Made by a program: the position numbers and the translations under genes
Notes under the pieces: model-generated
Databases searched by the model: none
What the model was told of the DNA's origin: nothing
What the model saw: the letters and a program-made list of their open reading frames with translations, nothing else
Source: Datnioides undecimradiatus
Lineage: Eukaryota > Chordata > Actinopteri > Lobotiformes > Datnioididae
Direction: 5' to 3'
DNA: 64,000 nucleotides
NCBI GenBank assembly: GCA_008933995.1
Contig: WARS01000011.1
Location: 16,432,016 to 16,496,015, forward strand
In this document: positions 11,002 to 24,260 of the stretch, piece after piece
How the letters are laid out: each line of letters begins with the position of its first letter
How positions within the stretch are numbered: the stretch's first letter is position 1

Positions 11002-11458
11002 TTAAAGTAATAGTGCAACATTTTGGAAAACAAGCTAATTCACTGTTTTTCTGAGAGCTAGAAAAGAAATCTGCATGTTAAATATGAAACCACAGCTACA
11101 TCTACAGCTTGATAAACATAGACTTGGTTCTGTTCAAAGGTAAGAATATCTACTTGCATACATCTCCCAAAGGTCTCATTTGAATATGTTATGTCTCTTT
11201 AGTATAATCTATACAAAAAGCAATATATGGTTTTGTGCTTGGCAATTTGACTTGGTTGGACACAGTGAAACAAGCTAGCTGTCAACATTGTCTGCAGTAT
11301 TTATGCTATGCTATGCTATGCTATGCTAAGATAACAATCTTCTGGCTGTGGCTTCATATTAAACAGACAGATACTGAAGTGGTATTAATCTTCTAATCTG
11401 ACTCCCTCCAAGATGGCTAATAAACGTACTTCCTAAAATGTCGAACTCTTACTTTAAT
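11002..11458. mobile_element. Foldback (long inverted repeat) element, percomorph-type
   Basis: The left end (TTAAAGTAATAGTGCAACAT, from 11002) is inverted at the right end (AAAATGTCGAACTCTTACTT, up to 11458). Inside are the family landmarks 'AAATATGAAACCACAGCTAC' on the left and 'GGCTGTGGCTTCATATT' on the right. I recognise it as a decayed member of a foldback/MITE-like family abundant in percomorph fishes; the family name is not assigned. It lies in or just after the CSPG4 3' UTR. Confidence 0.6.
11302..11328 (+). repeat. (TATGC)5 pentanucleotide repeat
   Basis: Five tandem TATGC units in the right arm of the foldback element, where other members read 'TATGCTAAGCTAAGC'. It looks like a local expansion of the element's own sequence. 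Confidence 0.9.
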
Positions 11459-13005
11459 GACATCAAACGATAACATTTCAGTAGTTTGACTTCTGTGTGG
11501 TTTGGGAGATGGTTTAATACTAAAAGCAGTTTAAAATGAAAAACTTGTTGCAGCAACTTGCGCAGGTTGGATTGAATTTAGCTCAGAGTCATGTCATCAT
11601 CTGTCATATGTTATTATTCCTGCATGCTTCTAAAGTGCTTGTAAATATTCACTGGACTGGCACAGCACTGACCGCAAAACTACACAGTACACAGTTAGTA
11701 GACCACAAGCAGGAGGTTATTTCGGTAGTACTGGTCCTAACACATCCGTATTGGCTGACAGGCAGGGGTGAGGTCATCTCAAACTGGTACATCTCCAGTT
11801 TCCAAGTCTGCAATTAAGAATTCATAAAAACTGGTTGGTGCTGGGATGGGGGAAAATAATAAAATGCTCCACTGGTTAGGTCGCATTGATTTAAAACAAA
11901 GACATTAACAGAGTTTGTTTTTTAAGTTTTCAAAGCTACTTTTGTTTTTAAGCATTCCATATGTAAGCTGAATATAAAGACTGTTATATACTGAAAACAT
12001 GACCTTTTTTAGACTTGTTATGTATGTTGAAACTAAGAAGAGCATTACTGTAAATCAAGCCTCCTTTGTTCCTCTTTAGACATCTTTATTGTCACTCTAA
12101 CCTGTGACGGTTGTCTGGCTGGCTGTTGAATGTTGAGTATGAACTTAGGGTGAAGTGGAAAGTGTACAATGTGAGAATTAGATTTGATCCACTAAAGGCA
12201 AGAAAGACTAAGAGAGACTCAAAAAAAAAAGTTTTTTTCCTGAAAACCGTTCTGCTATATGCTGTACATTTCTCTCATACGGTATGCAGATGACGCCTTA
12301 ATGTTCGTTAGTCAAATACTGAATATACAAAAAATTCTCTGCAGTATTCATTTTCTGTTGAACTTGTATTTTTGTAGTGTTTTGAGAGCAGGAAATATAG
12401 GTAGAGATTTTACAGACAGCACAGAGCTCAGGAAGTGATGTGTGATGAGACTGTGTCTTTTCCAGTGACATTATCTCTTACAGATAGATGAAAAGTAACA
12501 AATATAGATTCCTCCTTCAGGACATCACATGCACATCTTACCAGTTTTATGTGTAAATATGCTGATTTTAAGCAAGATTTTTGGGCTTGAGTAATGTCTC
12601 AAAGTATATATATATCGTGTTTTGCATTGAAGGTATATGTACGTATAACCACATTTAATTAGACTGATCAGCTACCAAGTATGACTGAGTGTGTGTGTCT
12701 CTGTGTGTGTAAGTGTGTGCTTGTGCAGGTGCCCATCACTCATCTCTGTCACTCCTCTGTTTTATGTTTACTAAAAGCTGAGTTCATGGCAGAGTTTCTT
12801 CACCATCCCTCATTTTTCACTATTTATTATTTCTGTCACTCCCCAAACATCAATTCATACACGTTTTGTGTTTTGTCAGAGATTAAGTCGTCATGTGTAA
12901 ATCGCAGGTGCCTTTCAAAATATTGGTAACACAAAGCAATGTTTAGATTCTGTAACAAGAGAAATGCTGCAGTATGCCTCTGAGCTTGTTCTCGGCACTA
13001 ATAGA

Positions 13006-13011
13006 AATAAA
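13006..13011 (+). terminator. Candidate CSPG4 polyadenylation signal AATAAA
   Basis: AATAAA followed by an A-rich cleavage zone and then a GT-rich element (TGTGTCAGTTGTTTT). This implies a 3' UTR of about 2.6 kb. Earlier signals at 10501 and 11858 could be used as well. Confidence 0.45.
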
Positions 13012-13670
13012 AATGTTCATGCAACAAAACCTGTGTCAGTTGTTTTATCTGGTACTTGTTGCCCTAGTGTTGATGGTGTCACTCAAGCACCACATTTTAC
13101 ATTCGTTAAAAATCTCCTTATTGGCTTTTATTTGGCCGTACATCAACATAAATTACTTTGCTGATAAAAATTTAAATATTTTCCTTAACATACTTTCCTC
13201 CTGCTCTACAATAAATATTAATACTTTTTATTGCTATTTATTGCAATAACGTTTGCACTTTTGTTCAGCATTATTTCTGTTTTGTCTTTTCTGGCTGCTT
13301 TATATTTCATTACCAAATGCTTTTAATTCCTTGCAGGTTTAAACCTTTGTTTTAAAAAAAGTGCACCATAAAGACATCTTGCATAATTTCACCCTAGTCA
13401 TTGTTATAATAATAAAAGACTCGTGAAAATATAAAATAAAATATTCAGATTATAAATGCAATTGCCAGTTTTTATTTTACCAGGAAAAAGCAGTGATGGT
13501 CTGGGGTGAATTTAGGCAAAAAAAGAGCAGAGAGAGATTTGAGCAGAGAGTCTGCTCATTTAATTAGAGGATATGTGTCATAGCGCTGTTATTTTGTAAT
13601 CCGGTGCCGCATCTTTCCCAGGAAAACCTATTTTTAATCAGCTTCTTATCGATGTTGTAAGTCTATTTAG

Positions 13671-13683
13671 CCACCAGGTGGCG
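13671..13683 (+). promoter_or_regulatory. Candidate CTCF site downstream of CSPG4
   Basis: CCACCAGGTGGCG fits the CTCF core CCASYAGRKGGC. It lies about 650 bp after the likely CSPG4 poly(A) signal, a sensible place for a domain boundary. Confidence 0.4.
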
Positions 13684-16600
13684 TTACGGTGCAAACAGGC
13701 TCTGGTAGAAACCAGAATAGGTCTTGCAGCCATTCGTCAGCATTTAACAAGGTTCTCTCCATCCGTCATTCTTTCCAGTGAACGGCCTTTACTTTCAGTG
13801 TTTCTCTGAACTTCTTACATTTCCCCACTCTCCTGTCTTCTCCCCGTGTCACTGATCATGCCGTTGGTCTGTCTCCGCTCATCCTGCAGGTTTCATAAGC
13901 CGCTTGGCACAGCTGCTCCTCCACATGTGTCTGCTTATGTCACAGTGCTGTGGAAGGGCTTCACTGTGCTTAAAAACCTTTCCTAAAAACTAACTTTCAA
14001 CTGAAACTAAAGCAAAGCTGAACCCGGTCAAAGAAATCAAATCAATCAAATCATTTTCTGGGGAGGGTTGGGGGGGCGCAGTTGAATTTTCTGTAAATAA
14101 ATCAAAATTAAAACTGATAGTAAAGCTAAAGCAGTACTGGTGGATGCTCATATGGCACAGATGCAAAGTAGGAGACTCATTATCTGATGTGCATGCCGGA
14201 TCTGAAGATCAAACAAAGAGGAAAGTATTTAAAATAGTGCTTTGAAGACAGACTGCATGTTCTGACACTGCAGGAGCCTTTGTGGTGTTGCAAATCTAAT
14301 CCTTGTTGCCAGAAATAAAACCTGTGGATGGATGAAGACTATAAAGACATCATTTCCGTCTTCTGATACTGAATGGACACCACCTACTGTCTACTCCTAC
14401 ACGTGTGTTTGCATATCACAGTTGGTTGTTTCTTTGTTACCACAGGCCTCTCACTAGATTGCAGATATCTGCTTCACATTCTTGTTTTGGCTGGAAAACG
14501 CGTTTCTTAATGCAGGACAACTCTTTCATGTGTTTGGCCTGGTCAGAGAGAAGTGAGCCGCTGATTGGCGGAAGTTATGCAGCGTTAGTTTGGAACAAAC
14601 CGACTCCTCCTTTCTCCCAAAAGACCAACAGGAATGAAAATACACAAGGCAGGGAGGAGGAGGCATTTTTGGGATGCCATGGAGATAAATGCCTGAACTC
14701 TTTAACTGTGAGAAGTCGTGGACCAAATAAAGTGTCACATCTGATTGTTTGGCTTGAATTAAGCTGTTTTTAAAGATTGCTAGACAATAGAGGATTACAC
14801 ATTTCTAGGTGAAGACCCAATACAGAGTGTCAGAGTCGCAAAATGTGATTTTTTTGTTATTAGTTAATTGTTAGAAAAGATACCAACACTGACAGATGTT
14901 TGACCCCAGCTGTCAAAGACTTGTTTTACAAGCAAAGCATCAAGTAATTAAGTCATCCTTATTTTCCAGTCTCTTTGAGTTTCAGAACATCAATTTGCTT
15001 GTTAACCTTTAATATAAGTCTGAGCTGGGTTGTGTTGACTTTGGCTTTGGCCCTTAAAGGCAGGCTCTGCGTCAGCCTCAGTGGAAGAGACGTGCCTGTT
15101 TGCTTTGGACTTTGCTCTGCTACATTATCTACAGACTCCATCAGCTCTAGGCATGCAGTAAGTGGCATGAAAAAGGACAAACCTCCAGACCTGGATGTGT
15201 TTTGGTGCATGCTGTTCCCACCTTCCCCTTGCATCGCTCACGTCAGTGCAGAAGTCATGACCTGAAAGTAAAACCTCTCCGCCTGATTGGTGCATCACTG
15301 CTGTCAGTTTGAATCCACCACGGCGTCAGCTGCTCTCTAATTGATGTGGTTCTCCGCAAGTTCCTGTTTTTCCTTATTTTGGCAACATAGTTGGTGTTAA
15401 GCTGTGGAGTTTCTGCACTGCAGTTCTCAGGGATCATGTGTCAATCAAACTGTGTGGGCGTCACTATGACGTCTAATTATTTAGCTCTTCAGTTGACGAT
15501 TTTCTGTGGGTTGCATTCATCTGTTTATTCCAATTAAACTGCTGTTTTTGCTGTAAGATATGTCCTTTTGATGTGCACCAGGAGACTTTTCCCAGGAAAC
15601 CGTAGGCAGTGCTGCAAATGTAAAAGTTCTCATGTATTAAGACACCCACTGGTGAGTGAATCAGTGCAAAATGACATTGCTTATTCCAATAAATTAATTC
15701 ATTTGGTGCTCTTTTTGGAGCTATACATTCTGTACTTCGTGTATATCCCCTGGAGTCTGACTTTGAGCAAATGACAATAAGTCGGAGAAGCAAAATATCT
15801 GCAGTGCACAACAGATGATGACATGTTACGTGTTAGTGTTAAGTGATGCTCGGAATAAAATGCACCAAATTAAAAACAGGTCACTCCATTAACTAGATTT
15901 GAAAAAGAATGAGCTTGTGTGCAAACAACCCTCGAAGATTCCTATTGAACACATGTAAAGCACACAGGCACACACAGCTGTCAGAGAAGGTTGGAGGTGG
16001 CTCCCCTGGGCCATATGTTGGGGTCAGGAGAGAAGTGTAACGTGCTGGGCCGGAGCCAGGGTGAGAGTCAAACACAAGCCTGTTGCTGCAGTCGGCCCTG
16101 CAGAGAGAATGGCCTTTCAGTCAGAAGGACGCACGCAGACAGCTGGGCGAGCGATAAATGACGGTTTCTTTGTTGCCATGTGAGCAGCCTCTTGCCCAGT
16201 GTACAGTGTGTGTGCATGTGCTGGGGGGTGGGGGCCTTTTCTTTGCATTCACAATGACAAGCAAGACAGCGAATCACCTTTGCCCTCTTTTGCATCATAT
16301 GCGATTAGGAATCATTCTGCTAAGAGCTGTTGAGAGAACCAGCTAGAGATCAAAAACAATCCAAATTCAAGTGGCATCTTGCAGCAGCCTAAACTGTTTT
16401 TGACTGATGTCGAAATGTCTTCCAGGGCGTGTCACTGCATTGTGACATCATTGTCAGTCATGAAGGTGTCACACATCTGCCACATCTAGCAGTGCCACTA
16501 CAACCGTCTAGGCTGCTGGGTGTGGTCGCTGATCCTTACCACACCTCTGTGATTTCCACACCCCATCTCATTTTACATTTTGACATAAATGGTTTGCGAC

Positions 16601-17499
16601 TTATATAATTAATTTGAGCTTTTCAAGATTTTCTGTACCGTGAGCCTGTCATGACAGGACATACAGATCATATGGGTGGACGCAGCAGGCATGTAACATA
16701 TTTCCATGTGCAGGAGCCACGTGAGAAGTTGCTGCACATGTTTTTAGTCATTTTGCAAAATGAAAACTTGTCACCATCTGCATTCATGGCCGCAGCAGCT
16801 TTATCTCCAGCGAGCTCACAACGGCATTACCTATTACACCTGAAGAGAGGGAGAATTATTGAGAATCATTGTGTGAAACTGGAAGATGTCCATCTCTGAG
16901 CTGCACCCTGTTAATATTCCAGGAAGTAGAATTACTGGTAATCTGGGCAATTATCCCGAAGTCTGACTAATACCACAAATTGTTGTTTAAGCGTGAATAT
17001 CGGCATGTTGCTTTGTAAATGTTTTCTGCAGTATTGATGATGTCTCGCCCTTCAGAGTAACCTTCGCTTTCCTAATTTCCAAGCCTTTCCAAACAACTCG
17101 CTGAACTTTTGTCGGCTAATTGCAGATACATTATATTTTCAAGAAGTGTCAGAAGCCTGTATGAGAAAGCTAATGAAACCTCAAAGGCTTTAGGTTATGT
17201 TGTGATGTTGTGCAGCCCACAGTCAGGCTGTAGCTCGTACGCCTCCTCCTGAACCATTAACCAAGTCTCCAAAGCTACATTCCATTCACAGTACGCTGCT
17301 TTTGCCATGTAATTAGATTTACATTAACTCTTTAGAGCAATGGTCTTCATACCAATCACCAACACCAATGACAAGAAGCCATGACAGTGACAAAACCAAA
17401 GAAGGAAAGCTACTTATCAAAACTTTCCTCTATTCAGAGTTAGCTTAGCTTCCTCCCAGTTATGCTAATTAAACTTAATACTGTGAAAATATATTGTAC

Positions 17500-17690
17500 A
17501 GATGATTAATTCTGGATTTTTACAGTGAGGAGTTTAACATTTTTGAGAAATATTTGACACTTTACTCTTCTGGTGTCTAAAATAGAGATGCAAAAATGAA
17601 AAGTAGTGGTTTAAGAGAGTTTGGGAACTATGTTTTTGGCTAGGTGCTGTGACCTCCTGCAGTCTGATAAAAAGATTCATTCCACAATAA
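17500..17690. repeat. Degraded fragment of the foldback repeat family
   Basis: 'TTTAACATTTTTGAGAAATA' resembles the element's end, and 'TTTTTGGCTAGGTGCTGTGACCTCC' resembles the 'TTTCTTGGCCGGGTGCAGTGACTTCC' centre I recall from other members. The copy is old and incomplete. Confidence 0.3.
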
Positions 17691-20600
17691 GCACATTGAT
17701 GGATGAGGGTTTGTCTGAAAAACTGTGACGGATGTTTTCGATAGCTGGGGTCAGTATTTTACCGCTCGTTTTCATTTCCTCTGCAACAAAAACGTTTTGC
17801 TGCTCGCGGTTCTAACCCAAAATGACTTGTTAGGGATGTTGCTCAAGTCACAGATCTTAGCAAATAAACTGGTGAGTTCAATCTTACAAAGCTTGGCGCA
17901 ATAGCCAAAAATAAATTGTAAACTTGGGACAAACAGGCTAAAATAACAGTGATCGATCTTTAAAACTTCAGATATATTCACAGAAATAATTTTGAATGTA
18001 GTTCAGCTTAACCACTTTTTTACTAATCGTTAATTAGGCTTAAAACAAAACTAACAACAACACAGCTTCTCTGCCTTTTCCCATTAAGACTCAACACTAC
18101 GACGACTGATTTCAGTCATTTTCACTGATTGAAAGTTAATTAAGCTAACACAGTTCACTCCCCAGCTCGCCACAGGCTAGGGAACCACCTCCCCAGTGGG
18201 CTGCCTAGACGCCAGCTCGCCTCTGAAGGAATCAAGCGGCTTGTTTGGTTTTGTGGCCTGAGCAGCGGAGCAGATGATTCCTCGGGGTCCGGCTCTCAGC
18301 GAGACATTCACCCTCCTCTCCTCTGTGAGAAATGCACTGTGGTCACCCTGCTTTGTTACTCCCACTGGCTGGAACACTATTGTCATGGAAATCTCTGTTG
18401 TGTTTCTCCTGTGCGTGTGTATGTGTGTGTAATACCCTGCAGTGGGGTGGGACAGACTATAGAGTGAGCCAAGAACAACATAGCGCTGGTCTAATATTGC
18501 CCGCCGCCCTCCTTTTATCCCTCCCTTCATTGCACCTCATCTTTCTGCCCCTCTTTCACCAGCCTCCCACCATCCCCTCATCCTTTTAATGCCCTCTGAA
18601 ACCATGTAGAAGGGACGAGAGTATGTGCTGGGCAGGAAATCACCAGGGTGGACCTCTTGTCACCCCTCCCTGAAAGCTGGGGGGGTCACTGCCTTCAGAT
18701 CTGGTTTGTGCCGTGGCTCTGTCCAGCTGATAGGGTGGAGCTCTCCCTTCAGGGTTTATTGTGTCACTACATGAAGCAGGGAAACAAATTATATCAGTCT
18801 GAATGCACACATGCATGAAAAATGCAAAACAGGTTTTTGGTTTATTTCCCTCATTGGAGAATATGACAAATACTCCACACAGTGATGATGTTCTGCACGT
18901 TGGCAGGCACTTGTTTCTGCAGTTTGCCAAAGTTTCAGCCTGTGTTATTTTTCAAAGGCGGGTGTTTGATTAAGGCGAAAAGTTGTGCAAGTTTCTCCCT
19001 GTTGATTTTGGAAAATGAAGGAGCCGAACTGTAATACAACCAGAGGAAATGTGGCCCTGAAGGTGGTCCTGAAGGTGTACGAGCAGGGTGATGCGGTGGT
19101 CAGATCGAGGCAGGCGGGGGTGCAGCACACACAGAGACGTGGTATGCAGGACCTGACTGGGAAGTTATTTTAAGGAAGAGCCCTTCTGGAAATTCACTCA
19201 GAGCCGTCTGCCTCCGCTGCTTTTCATCACAGACGTTGTTACACAGGCCACCACATAACAATTCAAAGTCATACAGTGGATGGAAAAGAACTGCGTCCTT
19301 TAATAATATTCAAAAGCGCTTTGCAACGTGTGCAGCCTGACAGTTTAACAGATAGAGACCACTTTAAAGCAGCCGTAATCAATGCGATCTTCTATGTTCC
19401 TTTAAACTGGAGATAATTAATTAAGACACAGGGCTGTAAATACAACACAGACGTGGCAGACATGCAGATATAATCACATTTATGCAACGTTTTTGGTAAG
19501 GCAACAAATACAGGCCCCTTATTTACTCTCATTTAAACTCTGATTTGGTTTCCGCCGACTTCTAAAGGACTCTCCAGCAGCTGGTTGCTGGCTGTGTCTG
19601 CTATTTGTTGCAGTGCAGGTAGTGTAAGGTCAGTTATCAAGTTGTTTGTTGATAAGACCAGTGAGATTGAACCAAACGTAGGCTGCCAATCTATAGCCTC
19701 TATTTATTATTTAACTCTGTATAGTAAAAGGTTAAGGAAAATACATTTAAAAATCCAGAAATATGTGAATTATCATTTTCAGTCATGTTGCATTTCAATT
19801 TTTGAGGAATTTCATGTTCTTTTTTTTCTTGGTACAATGTAAAGTGTTTGACTCCATATGGAGGAGAGTGATATAACAATGGAAAGCTGTTGTACGTATG
19901 AGGAAAAAGGTCAAGAGCACATCTGACTGTAGAGCAGCTGTTCGGCAGACAAAGAAAATTAGGTTTAGAGGGAAAAAGTGAGGGGAAAAAAGGCAAACTG
20001 TTCTCCAAAGGTGGATGAGAAACATTTACAAAAAATGCATTAATCAAAACATTAATGAAATGTCACCAACGTTTACAACACCAGTGCTGAAAACACATGT
20101 TCTTCAGATTCAGACTGAACAGTGCAGCGTGTTTGTTTCTAACAGGATGTAATCACAGTGACTGTTTAGCCACATTAGTGTTTCTAAGGAAACTCAGATA
20201 TTCCTGAGAACGTGTATTAACACTCCAGTAGGAGCTCTCTGGACACCACAACCACCAGAATGTGACTTGTTTACAGAGCGAGTGGATGTTTGTCGCTCTC
20301 TGGACGGTTCGCTGGGACTTGTCTAATTACTGGTAATATCTGTTCACAGTTTAGTCTCCAGCCGTTCAGCAATGCTTGAAAAACCACGGACAGAGGGAGC
20401 GACGGGAAGAAAAAGGATATCGCAGAGCCTGAATATGTTGGGCATGCCTTCACAGTTGAACAACCAGGGCAGAACATATCTTTCTGTTTCCTTATCTTTG
20501 TCCCTTCATGTTTGGGCTCTGACATTTGCACAGGGCGTGATGCGAGCAGATTAACCACGTAAGCCCATGTGCTCCGGCATTGTATTTCACTCTGATGTGA

Positions 20601-23600
20601 GCACTGTTTGATAATGCTATCTGGGGATTGCGTTTTCCTACTTTAAATTTCGCCTTTGAAGTGACATTGGCCAACTTTATTATGTTAAAGAGGTGTAATA
20701 GGTCTTAGCTGGAGTTTTTTATCTTCTTCTCATCAAGCAGCGTTTTTAAAATCTCTGTATGGGTGTAAATCCTTTCTGGTGAAGTAATGCCACTCACTAA
20801 TGGACGTCTGATGTTTGACTTCATGTAACTTTTCCATCTTTTCAGAAGTTGACCCCAGGAGTGAGTGCATTGCTTGAAAAATTAGCCCTCAGATGCAACA
20901 ATCAGGCCTCTGCATTTTTCTCTTTCATCATCAATGTGAATACAAATTTTTAAAAAAGTGTCTCGTGCGGCGTCCAAGCCAAAGTCTTTCTTCTCATGTA
21001 GCTGCCTGAAGGAGGATGACTGGCACTCTGATTTTGTACTCCGTGATGGATGTTCCTTCTATGAAGGGATAAGCAGAATATCCTTCCAATATTAGACACC
21101 CACTATTTCAAAACTGAGTCACGCTCTTACCAAAACACTGCTGGCAATGAAAATAAAACTCACATATGCACTGAGTGATGTTAAACTGTATGAAATCATC
21201 TGTTCTCTGAAAAACATGAAGCCAAATGGTATTGTACATCGGGGAGTACTGAATCTCAGCGCATGGACGTCTGTGTTGTTGGAATAAAACCTTTTAATCA
21301 CGCTTGGCTGTATACTCCCTACAGTCTGATGTTAGTTTTCCAATGTTGACGTTTGCTCTGTCCATTTCACGGACAGATTAGACCGTCCCGGCGGGAGGTG
21401 GTGGTGGGCGCAGTTTGGTATGAGACAGTCTGATCAGACCGGAGGGCCAAGGGCTGTCACAGTTATCACATGTCGTTCCACATGTTCGTTTGGTACACGT
21501 ATTTTTCTTCTCCTCTTAAACTGATTGAACGTAAGAGTTTTTACTGGCTCATGCAACAATAACATGTCTGATCGATATCAGTAGCCAGATGATTTCTTTT
21601 GGCTTGTTGAATTTAATTATTTCACTTTAAAACTCTATTTTGGCTTGTTTAGAAGAAAATCACTTCCCCTATTTATAGACGGTGCACAAAGCAAAGTTAC
21701 AGGAAAGCAATCTGATGGATATTTTGTCAGAAAATGAACCTTAGCCTGAGCGTACTAGTCAGAAAATATATATTTATCTTTTCCTAAAGACCTTCCTTTG
21801 ACCTCCAAGGAAAACCTCTGGATGTCACAGAAGGAGTGAAGGAGAATTCAGGAGGACTCAGGAAAAGATAACTAACAGAATCCAGCTGCATCGAGGTTAC
21901 GTGATCACGAGACAGTGGATGTGGGTCACAGTTGTGTCACTGTAAAGAATTATGGGACACCAATATATCCTTTCCTTTCAGAAAGGATGATCCAGTGTAC
22001 CCAGTGCAAAAGGAGATAAGAAAGGAAGCACCTTCTCTTAGAATTTATGGTGTTTGACCGGCTCTTATCACGGCTGCCACTCTTCTGAAGTAAAAAAAGA
22101 CTCACCAGTTTCAGACTTTTAAGTCAAACAAAGACGTCATTAACATTATCAGCTACACTGATGCTGTGCTTTTCCTGCTAAATCAAAAGATGTATTGTGC
22201 TACAGTGCTATACCCCACCTCCCTCCATCCCTGGTTAGCCAGTTAGCACAGATATCTGCCCACAAAGACAACTGTGCCACCAGTGGATCTGCCTCTCAGT
22301 CAATGACTACTTCCTGTTTTACATTTTAGTCTGCCAACTTTTTTTTTTTTTAATTCATTTGCATTTTCTGACTGCCTGCCTGTCAGCGGTTTCTGTTTTG
22401 AACCCACACGAAGAAACTTTACTGTACAGCAGAAGTTCTGGACTTTGCGAGCCAGGATCACTGCAGTCTGTGAAGTGCATAGCAAAGCGTCAGCCATAGC
22501 TAAAGCTACAATGTGAAGGATTTAGGGGGAAACTGAATATAATATTCATAATTATTTGCCTGTAACTATTCCATTTAATCATTGTGTTTTTGTTAGCTTG
22601 GGAATGAGTTCTTTTTCTGCATAGGGAGTGATCCATCTTCCATGTACTTTCCTAAAGAAGCCCAAAACAGACAAAACAAACAATGGCTCAAGTGAGGGCC
22701 TTTTAGCGGTTGTTGCAGTCACCGCAGGTTCTCCTACATGCTTTGACGGGGAGGATGAGTAGAAGGATATTCAGTTACTGCTAGCTGCCGCTGAATCCTA
22801 CAAATGATCCTTAAAATGTTCCTTTATGATACATTTAGATGAAATAAGCAGGCTTTACTTGTGTGACTTTTGCTTTTTCAGCTATCAGCTAACAAATTAA
22901 CTGTGCAGATGTTAGCTGTGGCTAGCTAGCAACATGTGCTCTGACTGTGAGTGTGGACTCTGACTTATTTCCCCATCTCCTTTTCCCATTTCTCATGCGT
23001 TAATTAGGTGGAGTCATTAAGCTCCAGGATTAGCACAATTGTTTCTCTAAAACTGAAAAGGTCTCAGCTTGCCTCAAAGTTGAGCCAACTTTCATCCGTT
23101 CACATCCACGTCCATGTCTTTTGCAGTCGTGCTACACTTTGTATTCAGTTCAGGCACACAAGTGGTGACTCGCTTTCCATTTAGCTTGTGTGCATGAGCG
23201 GTACCGAACGTGAGGATGGTGTCTGCGAGCTTCAGAACATAAAAAAATAAAATGCCAAGATGCTCAGCGCTGTTTACATCAGCTGTCACTGTACAGTAAA
23301 CAGAGACTCCAGTTGTGGCTAATTGCTTGATAACAGCTACGGGGATTTTACAGCAAAAAGTAAACATTACAATCAAAAGTCACATTGGGCAAGATGCAAG
23401 AATTAGGAAGAATTTAGGAATTCACCCTCTGAGCTAAACCGAGGGTTAAGAGACTTGCTGTGTCAGAAATGAAGGGGTTGTGAATATGTGTTGAGTTGTC
23501 CACAGTCAGTGTCTGAGACAGAGAAGAAACTTCACTAATTAACGTAAAAAAGAAAAACAGGGATGTAGTGAGATAGCTGGCAGAGGGGTGGCTTTTGGAT

Positions 23601-23934
23601 CGGACAGTGAGATAATGGTTTTTTGCGGCTTTTGTTTCCCAAAGCAGGAATGTTGTTTACAGGGATTGGACGGCGTCTCAGGAATGCAGACTGTGTTCTG
23701 AGGAAATGGTTGTTGTCTCCAGAGGGACCTTCTACAGCCGGACTACAGACCCAGAGGGGAAAAGGTTGACAGGAACGTACTTCAGGGAGCACGTTGAACT
23801 ATTTGCTTCGCATCAACAAATAGTGTGATGATATAACGTACCTGTTTATAGCATCACACAGTTTAGGATAGCAGCTCAGTTTCTTCAGTTGGGGTGGTAA
23901 TCATCTGATGCAGACCAGAACAGCTGACCATGGA

Positions 23935-24260
23935 GAACCTTTAAAGGGATAGCTCAGATACTTGAGATTGTGTGTACTTGTCCAAGGTCATTGGCAGTAG
24001 ATTGCAATCAGCATTTCCCCCATTTGGTGGACCAGCAGGAATAACTGGTGTGGGAAGCTAAGTAATGTCCTGCTGTGGACAGGATCAGCAGTAAAATGGC
24101 CACCTTGGACTTCTTAGCCGCGCTTTGTGAATTCCAAAAGACTCCTTTGACAAAAAGTGATTTTACTTTCCACTGCTTTTGCATTATTGTGAGACTTACT
24201 AACTCTTTGAAACACCAAAAGTCACACAATAACAAACTAACCACTCAAGGAAGCAGAAGA
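23935..24260 (+). repeat. Dispersed percomorph-type repeat
   Basis: It begins 'TTTAAAGGGATAGCTCAGAT' and contains 'GGAAGCTAAGTAATGTCCTGCTGTGGAC', a phrase I recall from a repeat common near percomorph genes. It is not an exon: the overlapping open frames on both strands are short and unlike known proteins. Confidence 0.45.

Larger units (their letters stand above)
10426..13035 (+). other. cspg4: Probable CSPG4 3' UTR and downstream flank
   Basis: Noncoding, AT-rich sequence after the CSPG4 stop. Candidate poly(A) signals are ATTAAA at 10501, AATAAA at 11858 and AATAAA at 13006. The last is followed within 20-40 nt by a GT/T-rich stretch and is the most convincing. A foldback repeat lies at about 11,002-11,458. 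The true 3' end needs transcript data. Confidence 0.5.

Noticed and set aside
18177..18589. Overlapping 117- and 85-codon frames on opposite strands
   Set aside because: No family likeness on either strand and overlapping in opposite directions; chance frames in a locally GC-rich stretch.
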